Of a stretch of 64,000 nucleotides of DNA, positions 34,448 to 46,284 are shown in pieces (the stretch's first letter is position 1; each line of letters starts with the position of its first letter). The position numbers were made by a program, and so were the translations under genes. The notes below the pieces were generated by a model that worked only from the letters and a program-made list of their open reading frames with translations, was not told the origin of the DNA and ran no database searches. The stretch lies in assembly GCA_949317995.1 (NCBI GenBank), contig OX439044.1, positions 52,966,166 to 53,030,165 of the forward strand, read 5' to 3'. The DNA is from Acholoe squamosa. Taxonomy: Eukaryota > Annelida > Polychaeta > Phyllodocida > Polynoidae.

Positions 34448-34661
34448 AACATATTTGAGTATGATTTGAAAAATGAACGTGACATATCAGATGGAAATAG
34501 AACCACCCCTGTGCCCCCTCACCCCCTGCTGATACCTACTGAACACTCCCAAACACCAACAGGACCAACCAGTTTGGGCTACACTGCCCCACCTCAGCTG
34601 TCATTTCCACCTGGCTCACCTACACACAAGACCTGTCTCCAAAAACTGAGGGTAACAGTGG
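34448..34661 (+). CDS. Candidate exon (214 bp), Pro/Ser/Thr-rich
   Basis: The longest of the plus-strand exon candidates. It reads NIFEYDLKNERDISDGNRTT, then a proline-rich linker (PVPPHPLLIPTEHSQTPTGP), then PTHKTCLQKLRVTV, and ends at a consensus donor (GTGG then GTAAGC) in phase 1. An in-frame TGA at 34430 means the exon starts at the AG at 34447 (phase 0) or the one at 34459. GC content is clearly higher than the flanks. Phases agree with 31206-31259 before it and 44414-44464 after it; the joining codons give glycine both here and at 44464/60234. No domain recognised. Confidence 0.4.
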
Positions 34662-35230
34662 GTAAGCATAAATTTGCCATTTTTCACCATTTTCTATTCA
34701 TTATGACATGCAAAGGTCACGATTTTCTTGCTGCTCTATTCATAAGGGCACTTAAAATCCTAAATAGGAAATGGCACTAGTATCTCAATATTACCAATGG
34801 CATTGTACCTTGTTTTGTGCAATATTCATGAATGCTAATTCAAGCACTTTACCAGCATTTGCAATGATCCATAAAAGAAATCCTAAGTACTTGACTGGAT
34901 CTTTATTTGCAATAATATGTGATATTATACATCTGAAGGCATGATTGCAAACCTATACATGTAATTGTGTGGCCACTGGCTGTGTTCAGAAATAGCCCTC
35001 CTTATTGCAGCTGCATACTACTACTATACAACTAAGTGTGAGAGGCAGTCACACCCTTTCCCAATCCAGGTCATAGTGGGCCCACCTTGTGTACTGATTA
35101 CCTTACCTCTTATACAGTGTACCTATTCCCAGCCAGCCTAATTTGGGTAACTCACACAAGCACCTAGCAGAAGGTGACTTTACTTGTATGCAGGGTTGTT
35201 GTAGATTGCAACACTCATGGTCAGATTCCC
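34662..35230. other. Unassigned stretch
   Basis: No supported feature. Confidence 0.3.
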
Positions 35231-35289
35231 CTTCTGTCCCAGTATATTTACATGTCTGTATAATTATGTGTCCACACTCACATCCATAT

Positions 35290-35624
35290 ATGTACATACA
35301 TTCCCTTTTATCCACATACACTCACATGCCTCATGTCCACATGCACCCCCTAACACATCCACATACTCTCTATGTCCACATCCCCTCTAAATGCACAGAC
35401 ACCTCCCTCTATATACACACCCACCTCCCTCTGTGTCCACACCCACCTCCCTCTATGTCCACACCCCCCTCTCTCTGTGTCCACACTTAACTCCCTATAT
35501 GTCCACACCCATCTCCCTCTGTGTCCACACACACCTCCCTCTGTGTCCACACCCACCTCTCTCTATGTCAACACCCAGTTCCCTCTGTGGTCACACCCAC
35601 TTCCCTCTGCGTTTACACCCACCT
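35290..35624 (+). repeat. 22-bp minisatellite, left part
   Basis: Units of CACCTCCCTCTGTGTCCACA type, degenerate at the left margin. The array stops at the foldback element and resumes in the same orientation at 39108. Confidence 0.9.
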
Positions 35625-36319
35625 ACAGTGGCCCACAAGGGTCAAATTGAAGTTGAAGTAAAGAGTTGACTTTCACAAAAAAGTTAGAGTGCAAAACCAA
35701 TATTAATGTTCAAAGTCAATTTCATTTCATTGCTGTCAAACTGTCAAGGTGTCAACTCATGAAAACCAACATGTGACAGGTATCTTTTAGCATTGCATGG
35801 TGCACTCTATGTCTTTCTATATGAACAAAGTTTATACCAGCAACTACTGGGTAGCTATCGGTTCCCTCACACAATAACTGATGGTTCCACATCAAGTAGT
35901 TGGTGGTTCCAGCATCCTGTAACTGGCGGTTCCCACCCACTGTAACTGCGGTTCCACACCTATCCGCTACTGGCACTGAATCCCATACCAAGTAGCTGCT
36001 GGTTCCCACACCCAGCACTTGGTGGTTCCCATGCACATTAGTTGCTGTTTCCTGTACCCAGTACATGCTGGTTCCCACATCCAGTAGCTGCTGGTTCCCA
36101 TATAATATGGTTCCTAACCCACGTAGCTGCTGGATCCCACACCCTTGCTGGTTCTTGCACCCAGTACCTGCTGGCTTCCACATAGAGTAGCTGGTAGTGG
36201 TTCCCACATCCATTAGGTGCTGGTTCCTGCACCCGCTTCCTGCTGGTTCCCAAATAGAGTGCCTGCTGGTTCCTACATCAGGTAATTGCGAGTTCTTAAA
36301 AGAGTAGCTGTCAAAATAA

Positions 36320-37540
36320 GTCAATTGGGTCAGGATAGGTCAAATTAGGTCAATATGTTGAAAATAGATCATATTGGTCAAAAGTATGTCTATTCGGGTA
36401 GCATAGGTCACTGCTACAAGCAGACTCCCAAACACTTGCACGCGCACACTCACACTCACACGCACACACACGCGCAAATTAAGTTTGAGAAAAGAATGGA
36501 CTAAATGTCTGATAACCAATGAGGCAGTCTCATGAGGCCTACGGCCTTAGGACGTTAAACAAATCAATCAATCAATCAATTGGGCACTACAATAACATCT
36601 AGTTGAATCCTGATGATTACTTCCCCCACATAGACAAATCATACAACCATTTCTGCTGATAGTGCCTATCAACCTGTGAAGCACAGGATAGCCACTTAGT
36701 GCCGCTAAAGTGCTGTAAAACACAAATCAATCAATCAATCAAGCATAGGTCAAATTATGTCAAATATGGTGAAAATAGGCCAAATTGGTCAAAAGAAGGT
36801 CAATTAGGGTAGGATAGGACAAATTAGAGTAAATATGGTGAAAATAGGTCAAATTGGTCAAAAAGTAGGTCAATAAGGTCAGGATAGGTGAAATTAGGTC
36901 CAATAGGGTGAAATTAGGTCTAATTGATAAAAAGTAGGTCAATAAGGGTAGGATAGATCAAATTAGGTCAAATATGCTGGAAAAATATGTCAAATTGGTG
37001 AAAAGCAGGTCAAATAGGGTAGGATAGGACAAATTAGAGTAAATATGGCGAAATTAGGTCAAATTGGTCAAAAGTAGATAAATAATGTCAGGATAGTTGA
37101 AATTAAGTCAAATACGGTGAAAACAGGTCTAATTGGTAAAAAATAGGTCAATAAGGGTAGGATAGGTCTAATTAGGTCAAATATGGTGAAAAAAACAGTC
37201 AAATTGGTCAGAAATAGGTCGATGAGGTGAAAGTAAATCAAATTAGGTCAAACATGGTGAAAATAGGTCAAATTGGTCAAAAGTAGGTCAATTAGGTCAG
37301 GATGGGTCAATTAAGGTCATATATAGTGAAAACAGGCTATATTGATCAAAAGTAGGACAATTAGGTCCAATAAGGTCAGGATAGATCAAATATGGTTGAA
37401 ATAGATCAAATTGGTCTAAAGTAGGTCAATTTTGTCAAAATGTAGGGTATGATAGGTGAAGTAAGGTCAAATATGCTGGAAATAGGTAAAAGTAGGTCAT
37501 TTTGGTCAAATTATGTCGAAATTTGTCAAAATAAGGTCGA
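36320..37540 (+). repeat. AGGTCA-rich tandem repeat, inner left arm of FB2
   Basis: Units of AGGTCAAATTGGTCAAAAGT type form a longer period with GGATAGGTCA and ATATGGTGAAAAT. AGGTCA hexamers are spaced by 3 to 5 bases in many places. Interrupted by the SINE at 36411-36741. Confidence 0.9.
36411..36741 (+). mobile_element. Composite SINE insertion with (AATC)n tails
   Basis: Flanked by an 11-bp perfect duplication AGCATAGGTCA (36400-36410, 36742-36752). It holds two 3' ends: CGGCCTTAGGACGTTAAAC with (AATC)n at about 36550-36585, and GCCGCTAAAGTGCTGTAAAA with (AATC)n at 36725-36741. The second SINE probably inserted into or near the tail of the first. Confidence 0.75.
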
Positions 37541-37549
37541 CTATGACTA

Positions 37550-38290
37550 TATTTGACCTAATATGACCTATTCTAAACTACTTTGACCTAATCATGCTAC
37601 TTTTGACTGATTTGACCTATTTTAATATATTTGAACTATCCTTACCTAATTGACCTTCTTTTGAAAAATTTGACCTATTTTCATCATTATTTGACCTAAT
37701 TTGACCTCTTTGACCCACCTTTAACCAAATTGACTTATTTTTGCCATATTTGACCTACCTTAGCCTACTTTGACCTACTGGACCTACTTTTGACCAATTT
37801 TACCTGTTCTAACCAAATTTGAACTTATTTTACCTATCTTAACCTACTTTGACCTAATTGACCTACTTTTGACCAATTTGACCTACTTTTACCATATTTG
37901 ACCTGATTTCACCTCATCGGCCTACCTTTTACCAATTTGACCTATTTTTGCTATATTTGACCTATCCTTACCTACTCTGACATAATTTGACCTTAATTGA
38001 CCTACTTTTGACCAATTTGACTCATTTGAACCCACTTGGACCTAATTTTGACCAATGTGATCTATTCTTACTACCGTTGACCTAATTTGATAGAATTTGA
38101 CCTGATTGACCCATTTTCAACCAATTTGACATAATTTATCCTAGTCTGACCTAATTTCATTCAATTTTACCTACTTGGAACCAATTTGACCTATTTCGAC
38201 AAATTTTAACTATCTTGACTGCTCATGACCTAGTTTCACACAACTTTCCCAATTTGCCCATTTTTGACTTATATGACCTTTTTCATCCAG
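37550..38290 (-). repeat. TGACCT-rich tandem repeat, inner right arm of FB2
   Basis: Reverse-complement counterpart of the left inner arm (TTTGACCTAATTTGACCT type). It is shorter and lacks the SINE. Confidence 0.9.
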
Positions 38291-39107
38291 AATTTATCCA
38301 GATCACTCTTTTGCTACTAGGTATGGGAACCGGTAGCTATTCTATATCGGAACCAGCAGCTACTGGATATGGGAACAAGTAGCTACTGTATGGGAACCAA
38401 CAGCTACTGTTTTCAGAACTAGCAGCTACCTGATGTGGGAACCAGCAGGCACTCTATTTGGGAACCAGCAGGTAGTGAGTGCAGAAACCAGCACCTAATG
38501 GATGTGGGAACCACTACCAGTTACTCTATGTGAAAGCCAGCAGGTATTGGGTACAAGAACCAGCAAGGGTGTGGGATCCAGCAACTACTTGGGTTAGGAA
38601 CCAGTTTATATGGGAACCAGCAGCTACCTGATGTGGGAAGCAGTAGCTACTGTATGTGGGAACCAGCATGTACTGGGTACAGGAAACAGCAACTAATGTG
38701 TATGGGACTACCAAGTGCTGGGTGTGGGAACCAGCAGCTACTTGGTATGGGATCCAGTATCAGTAGCTGATTGGTGTGGAAACACCAGTTACAGTGGGTT
38801 GGAACCACCAGTTATGGGATGCTGGAACCAGCAGCTACTTGGTATGGAACCATCAGTTATTGTCTGAGGGAACCAATAGCTACCCAGTAGTTGCTGGTAT
38901 AGACATATAGAAAGACATAGAGTGTACCATGCAAAGCCAAAAGATACCTGTCACAAGTGGGTTTGCATTCATGAGTTGACACCTTGACAGCTTGACAGCA
39001 ATAAAATGAAATTGACTTTGAACATTGATTTTGCTTTTGGACTTTACCTTTTTTTGTAAAAGTCAACTCTTTGCTCCAACTTCAATTTGACCCTTGTGGG
39101 CCACTGT

Positions 39108-39545
39108 ACCCACCTCCTTCTGTGTCCACACCCACCTCCCTCTATGTCCACACCCATTTTCCTCTGTGTCTACACCCACCTCCCTCTGTATCCACACCCA
39201 TCTCCCTCTGTGTCCACACCTGCCCTCCCTCTATCTTCCTACCCATCCCCACTAAGTCCACACCCAAAGCTCTCTGTGTCCACACCCACCTGCCTCTGTG
39301 TCCACTCTCATGTCCCTCTATGTTCACACCCACCTCCCTCTATGTTCACACCCACCTCCCTCTATGTCCACACCCACCTCCTTCTATGTCCACACCAACT
39401 TACCTCTTTGTCCACACTCACTTACCTCTTTGTCCACAACCACTGACCTCTTTGTTCACACACACCTCACTCTTTGTACACACCAAACTCTCTCTATGTC
39501 CACACCCAGCTCCCTCTACGTCCACACCTATCTCCTTCTGTTTGG
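39108..39545 (+). repeat. 22-bp minisatellite, right part
   Basis: Continuation of the array at 35290-35624, same orientation. It degenerates toward CTCTTTGTCCACACTCAC units at the right. Confidence 0.9.
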
Positions 39546-39591
39546 TTTGGCATAACCTAGTGAGTAATGGATATACCATTTGTCTTTATAG

Positions 39592-39717
39592 GTTCATGAA
39601 GTTGGACCAATGAAGACCTGGAGGCAACATCCTACTAAGTGGTTCAAGAGGACAACACGTTCTACTCCATATGATTTTTTTCAAAATTTTCAAAGGTTCT
39701 CAAAAATTGTTATTTGA
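39592..39717 (+). CDS. Candidate terminal exon, weak
   Basis: A good acceptor (CATTTGTCTTTATAG) opens a 41-codon frame with KTWRQHPTKWFKRTTRST, ending in a stop. There is no donor. It does not fit the phase chain of the other plus-strand candidates, so it would be an alternative end or a chance frame. Confidence 0.15.
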   Translation, partial: VHEVGPMKTWRQHPTKWFKRTTRSTPYDFFQNFQRFSKIVI

Positions 39718-40481
39718 CATGATGCACATATTTGCCAATGATTTTTTCTGATATCCCAAGCAGGAAATGAACATTTCTAACACCCACCAGTGAAAACTCA
39801 GCAAAGAATAATTGCTTTTCAGTGACCATGATCACTGAATGGTTGATAGTATGGAGAAACAATGAATTTCTACAACATGCTTGGAAAAGTCCTAGATTTT
39901 TTTTTTGGTTTTTGTGGCCCATAGCCTTTAACCATTACAGCTATGTAATAATGCTATCCGTAGTATCAAGCACATCTAACAAACTGTGAACAGGTCAGCT
40001 TGACTCTGGTCATGTGACCATAGCACTGAGACACACACAGAGGACCTGCCCTCCCCCCACTTGGCCCTTCATAGGATGTGTTACAGTTACTGATTGTTAA
40101 TATTTATGGGTCTTTTCGGGCAAACAAACCAATGCATTAAGTTGACCTTTGGGTAAGATGACTAGGATGCACTTACCTGAAAACTATACACACATTGCAA
40201 TTAGATCTTAATCTCTTGTTGTACATGTTAAATCATGTAATTTACATACCAATCATAGGAGCATTCCATATAGTCATCTAACAATATCCTATCTAATATA
40301 TTCTAATATACTGAGGAGCTTCTACTCATGGTGTAGTCACCTAACCATGTGTTGCCAATGTCTGCCTGCAGCTAACCACCCTGTGACATCACAGAGGCCT
40401 AACTGTAACACACCCTAATGGTCATGACTTTGACAGCTCTCATACCCCCTCCTCCACAGTAGGGCCGCACACACCTCTTAA

Positions 40482-41142
40482 CCCTTCAAGGGCCTCTGAT
40501 GCATTAATGCTCATGTCCATTGGACATCATGATGCACCAATGTATGAAGTGCATATTAGGAGTTCAAAATGACATGGCATTGGTTAATTGGAGTCTTAGA
40601 ATGGAAAACAAGCAAGTCATTCCCATATTAGGAGCCCAGTCACATAGTATTGTTATATTTGGAGCAGTTACTGCTACAAATACACATGTTGCAGACTGGT
40701 AATACCTACACAGCCGTTGTTCTGTTTACTGGTGTCTATTTTTACACATCCCAGTTCACTTTAGGTACATACAGAGTGATTGGTGGTTTTGGGTTTTAGG
40801 TATTTAACACAAGGCGATCCTGGATAGTCATTGGTAGGTGTCACACACTGCTATTTTACAGGCTGGGTTTATATGTATACATGTTTATTTTAGTAATTGT
40901 TAATGTGGGTTAGAGTTTTAGCACAAGGTGATCCTGGACAGTCAGCAGTACAGGCTGGTTCTATATTTTAGTGGTTGGTAAGGTGGGATTAGAGTCTGCA
41001 TGCTCTCCAACACTTAATTGGAGCATTATGCCGACCCTTTTACACTGTGTGTATCAACTCATATGGTCGTCATGATGCATGAATGTAGCATCATGATGAC
41101 CGATGGGCATGATGCATTAATGCATTAATGGTCCTTCAAGGG
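40482..41142. mobile_element. CCCTTCAAGGG MITE, 661 bp
   Basis: TTAA lies directly to the left. The ends CCCTTCAAGGGCC and, in reverse, CCCTTGAAGGACC continue with TGCATTAATGC and CATCATGATGC words on both sides. The right flank is TTGT. It shares the TTAA-associated end type with 15749 and 33463, suggesting a piggyBac-like family. Confidence 0.6.
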
Positions 41143-41549
41143 TTGTAATGGTTGGTGAGTTGGGATGTAGTGGTTCAGGTTGTTGAGTTGATGCATTTGA
41201 TGCATGGCCATCAAAATTTATATGATGCCAAACTATAGTCCATCCCTGATTACTTGTCACTTGTACATATAATAACTGCAACCTATAGTCCATACTTAAC
41301 ACATGTAAACAGATTCATTTCCCTTGGATTATGGGCAGAAGGAGGGGTCAGCTATTGCTGGAGGAATGGATAGGCTTGTAGCTTACTGCCGGTGGGGGAC
41401 CCATTCATATTTTTGAGATACAGAACCTTTAATATTATATAGGATTATGCGGTAATTTGTCACATTATTCCCCATATTCATATCCAAAAGTTGATTCATA
41501 ACTTCCTGAGCACTTAGATTATAAGCATATCTTTGTAATGAATGAAGTA

Positions 41550-41625
41550 TCAACATATAGTCCAAGTGGTAACACATTTGACTCTATATCAAGAGATCTT
41601 GGGTTCTGTTTTATGCCAGGGAATG
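41550..41625 (+). mobile_element. tRNA-like SINE head
   Basis: TAGTCCAAGTGGTAACAC resembles an A box and TCTTGGGTTCTG a decayed B box about 45 bp on. A similar head on the minus strand at 61020-61085 suggests one family. Confidence 0.4.
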
Positions 41626-41649
41626 TAAGAACATCTGTGAGCCAGCAAG

Positions 41650-43300
41650 CAGAAATGAGGGTTCCTGCAGGATTTAGTACCTGCTTTAGCCACCAGGGGG
41701 CACTACTATGGGCTAGAATAGGAAAAATTTGCCTAAAACTGCTATAGGCTACTTTTTTTATGGACAATCCAATGATTTTTTTATAAAACATTCTATTTTT
41801 GGGGTAAAGGGTCCATATTTGGCATTAAAAAGAATGTTTTTGGGCCAGAATAGGCATTTTTGTTGATTTCTGTTGTCATGGAAACATTATTTTCATTCTA
41901 AATAAGAAAATCGATGATCCCATTTGAAGGAACATTTCATAAGGTCCACTATGGTGTAAACAGAATGAAAATACCATTTCTACATCGAAAGTTATGGGCA
42001 AAAGAATGAAAATTTATGCTTATTTAGCTAATTAGCATAAATTATGCTAATTTCAGATGTATCTCATGACCAATGGGACTTATGGCTTATTGACATTCAC
42101 AAAATGGTCATACCTACCCATATTTAGCAAGCCATTCCTTCAAAACTAACAGGAGTATCTTCTCATGCAATATATCACTGTAAAGCTAGTGATCTGAATT
42201 TTAAAGTTGACTTCTAGCATGGAGCACCCTTTCTCCTTGCCTCTACACATCTATACAAATATTTTGGGAACATTCGATTTTTCTTTTTTTTAATTTGGCT
42301 ACCATAAAACTTTTTTTAATGTTTGTCCACATTTTTTCATCATCCAATTGATGTTTCTGGGACAAACCCCCTCTCTATCAAACGGTTTTTACTAACCCTG
42401 TTATTAAGCTATACTATCATAGAATGTGTTTGTCTGAAATATAGACAGATTGCAACCCCTCTTTTCCCTCTCCTGCAAAACTTTAAATATGCAGATACAA
42501 CGTTGTTGCACTGAGGCAACGACATATGGATGAAAATCAATATGAAAAGCAAATGCTGTCATTCACTGTTAGTATCAAAGACACACAAAAACAATCTATT
42601 ATCCAATAATTTGTAATACACTAATGAGGTTTATTATATAGAAGTCATTCTACCCAATTTACAAATTGATATTCATGTAGTAGATTAATTTGTTATCATT
42701 CCACAATAAAACTGATTTAAACTAAAACTTTCCCAAAAATATTATTTAGATGACTTGTTTTAAGATAAGTGGAATTTTTATCAGTGGTCTCATGCATTGG
42801 TCATTTGAATTTGTGTAGAAAAGTAATTTTTGTTTATTTAAATTTATTTTGAATACTTTGCAAATTTTGAGGGGCCCAGATAAACTTCCTTTATAATTGA
42901 GGCTGGTGCCCCTTTTCCTATGCCCCTGATTCATGTTCCACTTCAAATAACTACTACCCACACATTCACTTTAACTCACGGGCATATACTTTTGTTTTCT
43001 TTATGCAGGTAGTCAATTGCAACACAGGAGCTTAATGAAATCTGCTAGATAGCACATATTAAGAGGGGTACTCCAGAGAAGAGGGCTGGCTGACAAACAG
43101 CACAGTGGTGCCACCCATATGATATTTTTATTGCTGTCATAGATGTTCTGTCAGAAATAAGATACATTAAGTATGGCTATGTAGGGAACCCAAACTTTGA
43201 GAGGCTTGCATTGTTGATTCCTGGATTCATCATGCCTTTTTTGGTAGATTTGAATAAAAAGATTCAGACATGCAGTCTTGAATTCTAAACAAAAGAAAAT
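41650..43300. other. AT-rich stretch, one MITE fragment
   Basis: The right end of the 1883-2121 TIR family recurs at about 42467-42527. Otherwise nothing supported. An acceptor-like TTTTGTTTTCTTTATGCAG at 43009 opens no useful frame. Confidence 0.35.
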
Positions 43301-43309
43301 GTAGTTACA

Positions 43310-43612
43310 ATACCCTGTCTATAAGGTGCACCCCACATTTAAGGCACACCCAGACCTTTCTAATATGATAAAAGGATATGTAAATGTTGTATATTTTATT
43401 CTAATCAATCTTCAAAATTCAAGAACCAATAGCCATCCCAGTGCTTCCTTCACCCACCTTTACCACTGAATGTGGATGGGGGAACATTGCAGAGATTTTG
43501 GGGGAAAATTTACTCCCAGAGAGAAAATGTACTCCCAGTTTTGCTGCATCTAGAAGATGCACCAAAGGGCAATTCTTGCATATAAGACATGCCATATACA
43601 TGGTGTATTACA
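43310..43612. mobile_element. TATAAGGTGCACC MITE, degenerate
   Basis: Left end AATACCCTGTCTATAAGGTG and right end, in reverse, AATACACCATGTATATGGC are weakly inverted. The type resembles 16062-16130. Confidence 0.3.
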
Positions 43613-44269
43613 GTATAATATTGCAAAGGCATTTTATGCTATGTTCCTGCCCCCTGGTGGCCAAGACTAGAACTTCAAATCCTCTATGTAAGAATGTATG
43701 GTAGTAATAGCAGTGTAGATGTAAGGGTAAATGGTTTTCCATGTTAAAAATCAATTATCAAATTGAGATCACACCTTTCAGTGTTATATTGCATAAGAAA
43801 ATACTCCTGATAGTTTGAGAGAAATAGCTTGCTAGATATGAACCCATGAGTATTTATAACCATATCCCCAATCTCAATATGTTCTAGCTCTATTTGGCCT
43901 TGAAATACATCCATTTATTTCATTATAACTTCTGGTGTAAGAATGGTATGTTCTTTCTGCCTTCACCATAGTAAACCATGGAACTTTCCCACAAATGGGT
44001 TCCTTGATTTTCTTTTGCTCCTTTGTGCTCCCTTGTGCCCCCTTGTGGCAAAATTAGGAAATAAATCTAACACGGGCTAGGCACCAATCCTGTTTGAGAC
44101 TATATGTGTGATGAAAACCTGAATATTTTCATTGCGGTGGAGCTCACTCTATTCAATATGTTGATGCTGGCTTTTTTAAGGTAGATGGCTCTAATGCCAA
44201 TCATGTTCTCTGTGCAGGTTTCTGCACATGTGTACTTCTCTATGGCTAGTGAACGACTATACAAAATCA

Positions 44270-44350
44270 TAGCAGGCCCATGAAGCTGAGGTGAACTCTC
44301 AACCTTCTGTGTCTACACCAGGCACACTAACTAGTTAGGCCACAAAGCCA
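44270..44350 (-). mobile_element. tRNA-like SINE head, minus strand
   Basis: On the minus strand TGTGGCCTAACTAGTTAGTG fits an A box and GAAGGTTGAGAGTTCACC a weak B box. Confidence 0.35.
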
Positions 44351-44413
44351 GCTGGCTCTGTGGGGGTTTATGAGCAGTATTTAGCCTGCATGATGTAATT
44401 CTATTATTTTCAG

Positions 44414-44464
44414 GAGATTTTCAATGTGGAAAAACGATTCAAAAGTGCATAGGACCACATGATG
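44414..44464 (+). CDS. Candidate exon (51 bp), two cysteines
   Basis: A strong acceptor (AATTCTATTATTTTCAG) and a good donor (GATG then GTAATA) bound 51 bp. Only one frame is open: two leftover bases, then DFQCGKTIQKCIGPHD, then one base. The incoming phase fits the exit at 34661 and the outgoing phase fits the entry at 60234. The joined codons would be glycine at both junctions. Cysteine spacing with the next candidate (C-x6-C-x6-C-x6-C) hints at an extracellular disulphide module, but I cannot name it. Confidence 0.35.
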
Positions 44465-45000
44465 GTAATATATTTTCTTGGTACAGAAAGTTGATGAAAA
44501 TATTCTGGTAAAGTAAGCCAAAAAATTAGCTACTCTTTAATGAGATTCCATGCAAATTATGGCAAAACACTGTATAACCCTATGGTAGATTCATAGATAA
44601 ATATCTCATAAACTAGCATGGGACCCTATGCTAGTTTATAAGACTGCTTTCTTTGTACTATTAGAAAGAGAAAGTAATTACAAACATGGTGAAAATCTGG
44701 CGAAAATTTAGCTACTTTTAGCCTATGGGCGCCATCCACCTTCCCCATTTATTGCCCCCATTCTAGATGTATTTATTACCCAAATAAAGGCTTAAATCAA
44801 AATATAAGTCAATGTGTCTAGTTTTGTGTGAATCTCTATATTGCTCAGAATCTATCAATCGAAATGATGGCATTTCAAGGCTAGATCTACATCAAAGACA
44901 AATACAATGAGGAAAGTCTCATCATAGGAATACAAACTATCGATTTCAAATCTTAAATTGAGGTAAGAAGTGGGGGTTATTTGCAAAAGTATTTTCAATA
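44465..45000. other. Unassigned stretch
   Basis: No supported feature. Confidence 0.3.
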
Positions 45001-45002
45001 TT

Positions 45003-45165
45003 CCCGTGATATCACGTGAATTTACTGTCATTTCACATGATCCCGTGATATCACGTGAATTTCTGCTCACAGAATCCCGTGAATTCACGTGTAAAATTCA
45101 CGGGAATTCACGGGAACAACACCAGTTCAACACGTGATTTTACTGGTGAATTCACGTGAATTTGT
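45003..45165. repeat. CACGTGAATT repeat cluster with five CACGTG sites
   Basis: CCCGTGATATCACGTGAATT is present twice within 60 bp, followed by variants in both orientations (ATTCACGGGAATTCACGGG). Five CACGTG hexamers fall within about 160 bp. Related words occur at 32680-32790. Confidence 0.7.
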
Positions 45166-46284
45166 TTCAAGGGTTACTGACACAAGACGTCACATGTCAC
45201 AGAGGGGTTTTCAGTAGGATGCCAAAGCTATAGACAATAAGTTACACGACATTTATTACATGAAGGCAAAGCCAACATCTTTGAGCAAATTTAAGAATTC
45301 CTTTCTTGTGTCCATGTGTTGCTGTTCTGTAGTGAGCACCATCTATAGCCTATTTGTTCTTTAGGTCAATTCATTGAGTTGGAGTCTTCACATTAAATCT
45401 GTGTCCAGGTTTATCCACAGCCATTACAGACTGATTTGAGAGAAAGAAAACGAACAGCTACAGTTCAGCTGGGGTCCCCTGGTACCCATAAAACATATAG
45501 GTACTAAATCTATATTAAGGCCTGGAATGGAGTGGAAATTTTAAAAAAGGTCATTTTGGGCCATTTTCCAACTTTGGATCATCATATCTCCTGAGATATT
45601 GGTCCAACGTATGCATATTGGCCCTTTTTCTGAAGGCCCAAGTTTTTTCTTTCAAATAAAAACAGAAATAAGAAGAATGGTTATATAATTTTTATTCCAC
45701 AACCACACAAAGCCAAAAAGTCCCAAAAAAAAAAACCCAGAAAGTGGGAGGTTTCACAGGTATCACTCATATATCCACCTGATGCCTGGAATGCTGAGAG
45801 TAAGGGCTTAGTTTACTGGTGCCATGGGTATTTGGCCACCTGACGACATTGGGCTGGGGGCACTGTGCTTTTACATGTACTTAAGTTAAGATGTGGTGTA
45901 TCTCCATTTCCCGAATGGCCATAACACACCCTGAGCATGAGGATTAAGAACACAGAACTTGGGTATATGTACCAGAATAGGATTCATTTACATTTTGGGT
46001 TGGCCATGACCCTTATAAATATGGATTAGGACTTAACCCATGGCAGGGTTATTCATAACCAGCGCACTATGTAGGCCTTCTGCAGAGCCGAAAGTAGCTG
46101 CTGAAATCACCCGGGGGCGATCCTTCCGGGAATAAATGTCACTTTAAATAAGCATTATGGATGCTAAACGTCTACTAATCACAGAGTTTGGTAACATAGG
46201 TCAAAAGATGATAACTGCCATGAGCAAGTATTTGGGAAGGTCTCTCAGTTATAGTCAAGCATAAAACACACGTGGGGGGATTAA

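Larger units (their letters stand above)
35625..39107. mobile_element. Foldback element FB2, 3.48 kb, three-module arms
   Basis: Both ends are ACAGTGGCCCACAAGGG in inverted orientation. About 225 bp of unique terminal sequence is followed on each arm by a degenerate repeat of CCCACACCCAGTAGCTGCTGG type (left about 35870-36300, right about 38325-38890). Inside that is an AGGTCAAATT-based repeat (left to about 37540, right as TGACCT from about 37550 to 38290). The arms align colinearly over more than 650 bp from the ends. ACCCACCT flanks both sides (35617-35624, 39108-39115), consistent with an 8-bp duplication, but the host minisatellite contains that word in every unit. A SINE sits in the left arm only. 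No coding capacity. Confidence 0.85.

Noticed and set aside
35143..39613. Open frames of PSVSTPTSLYVHTH type
   Set aside because: Translations of the 22-bp minisatellite; frame openness follows from the repeat.
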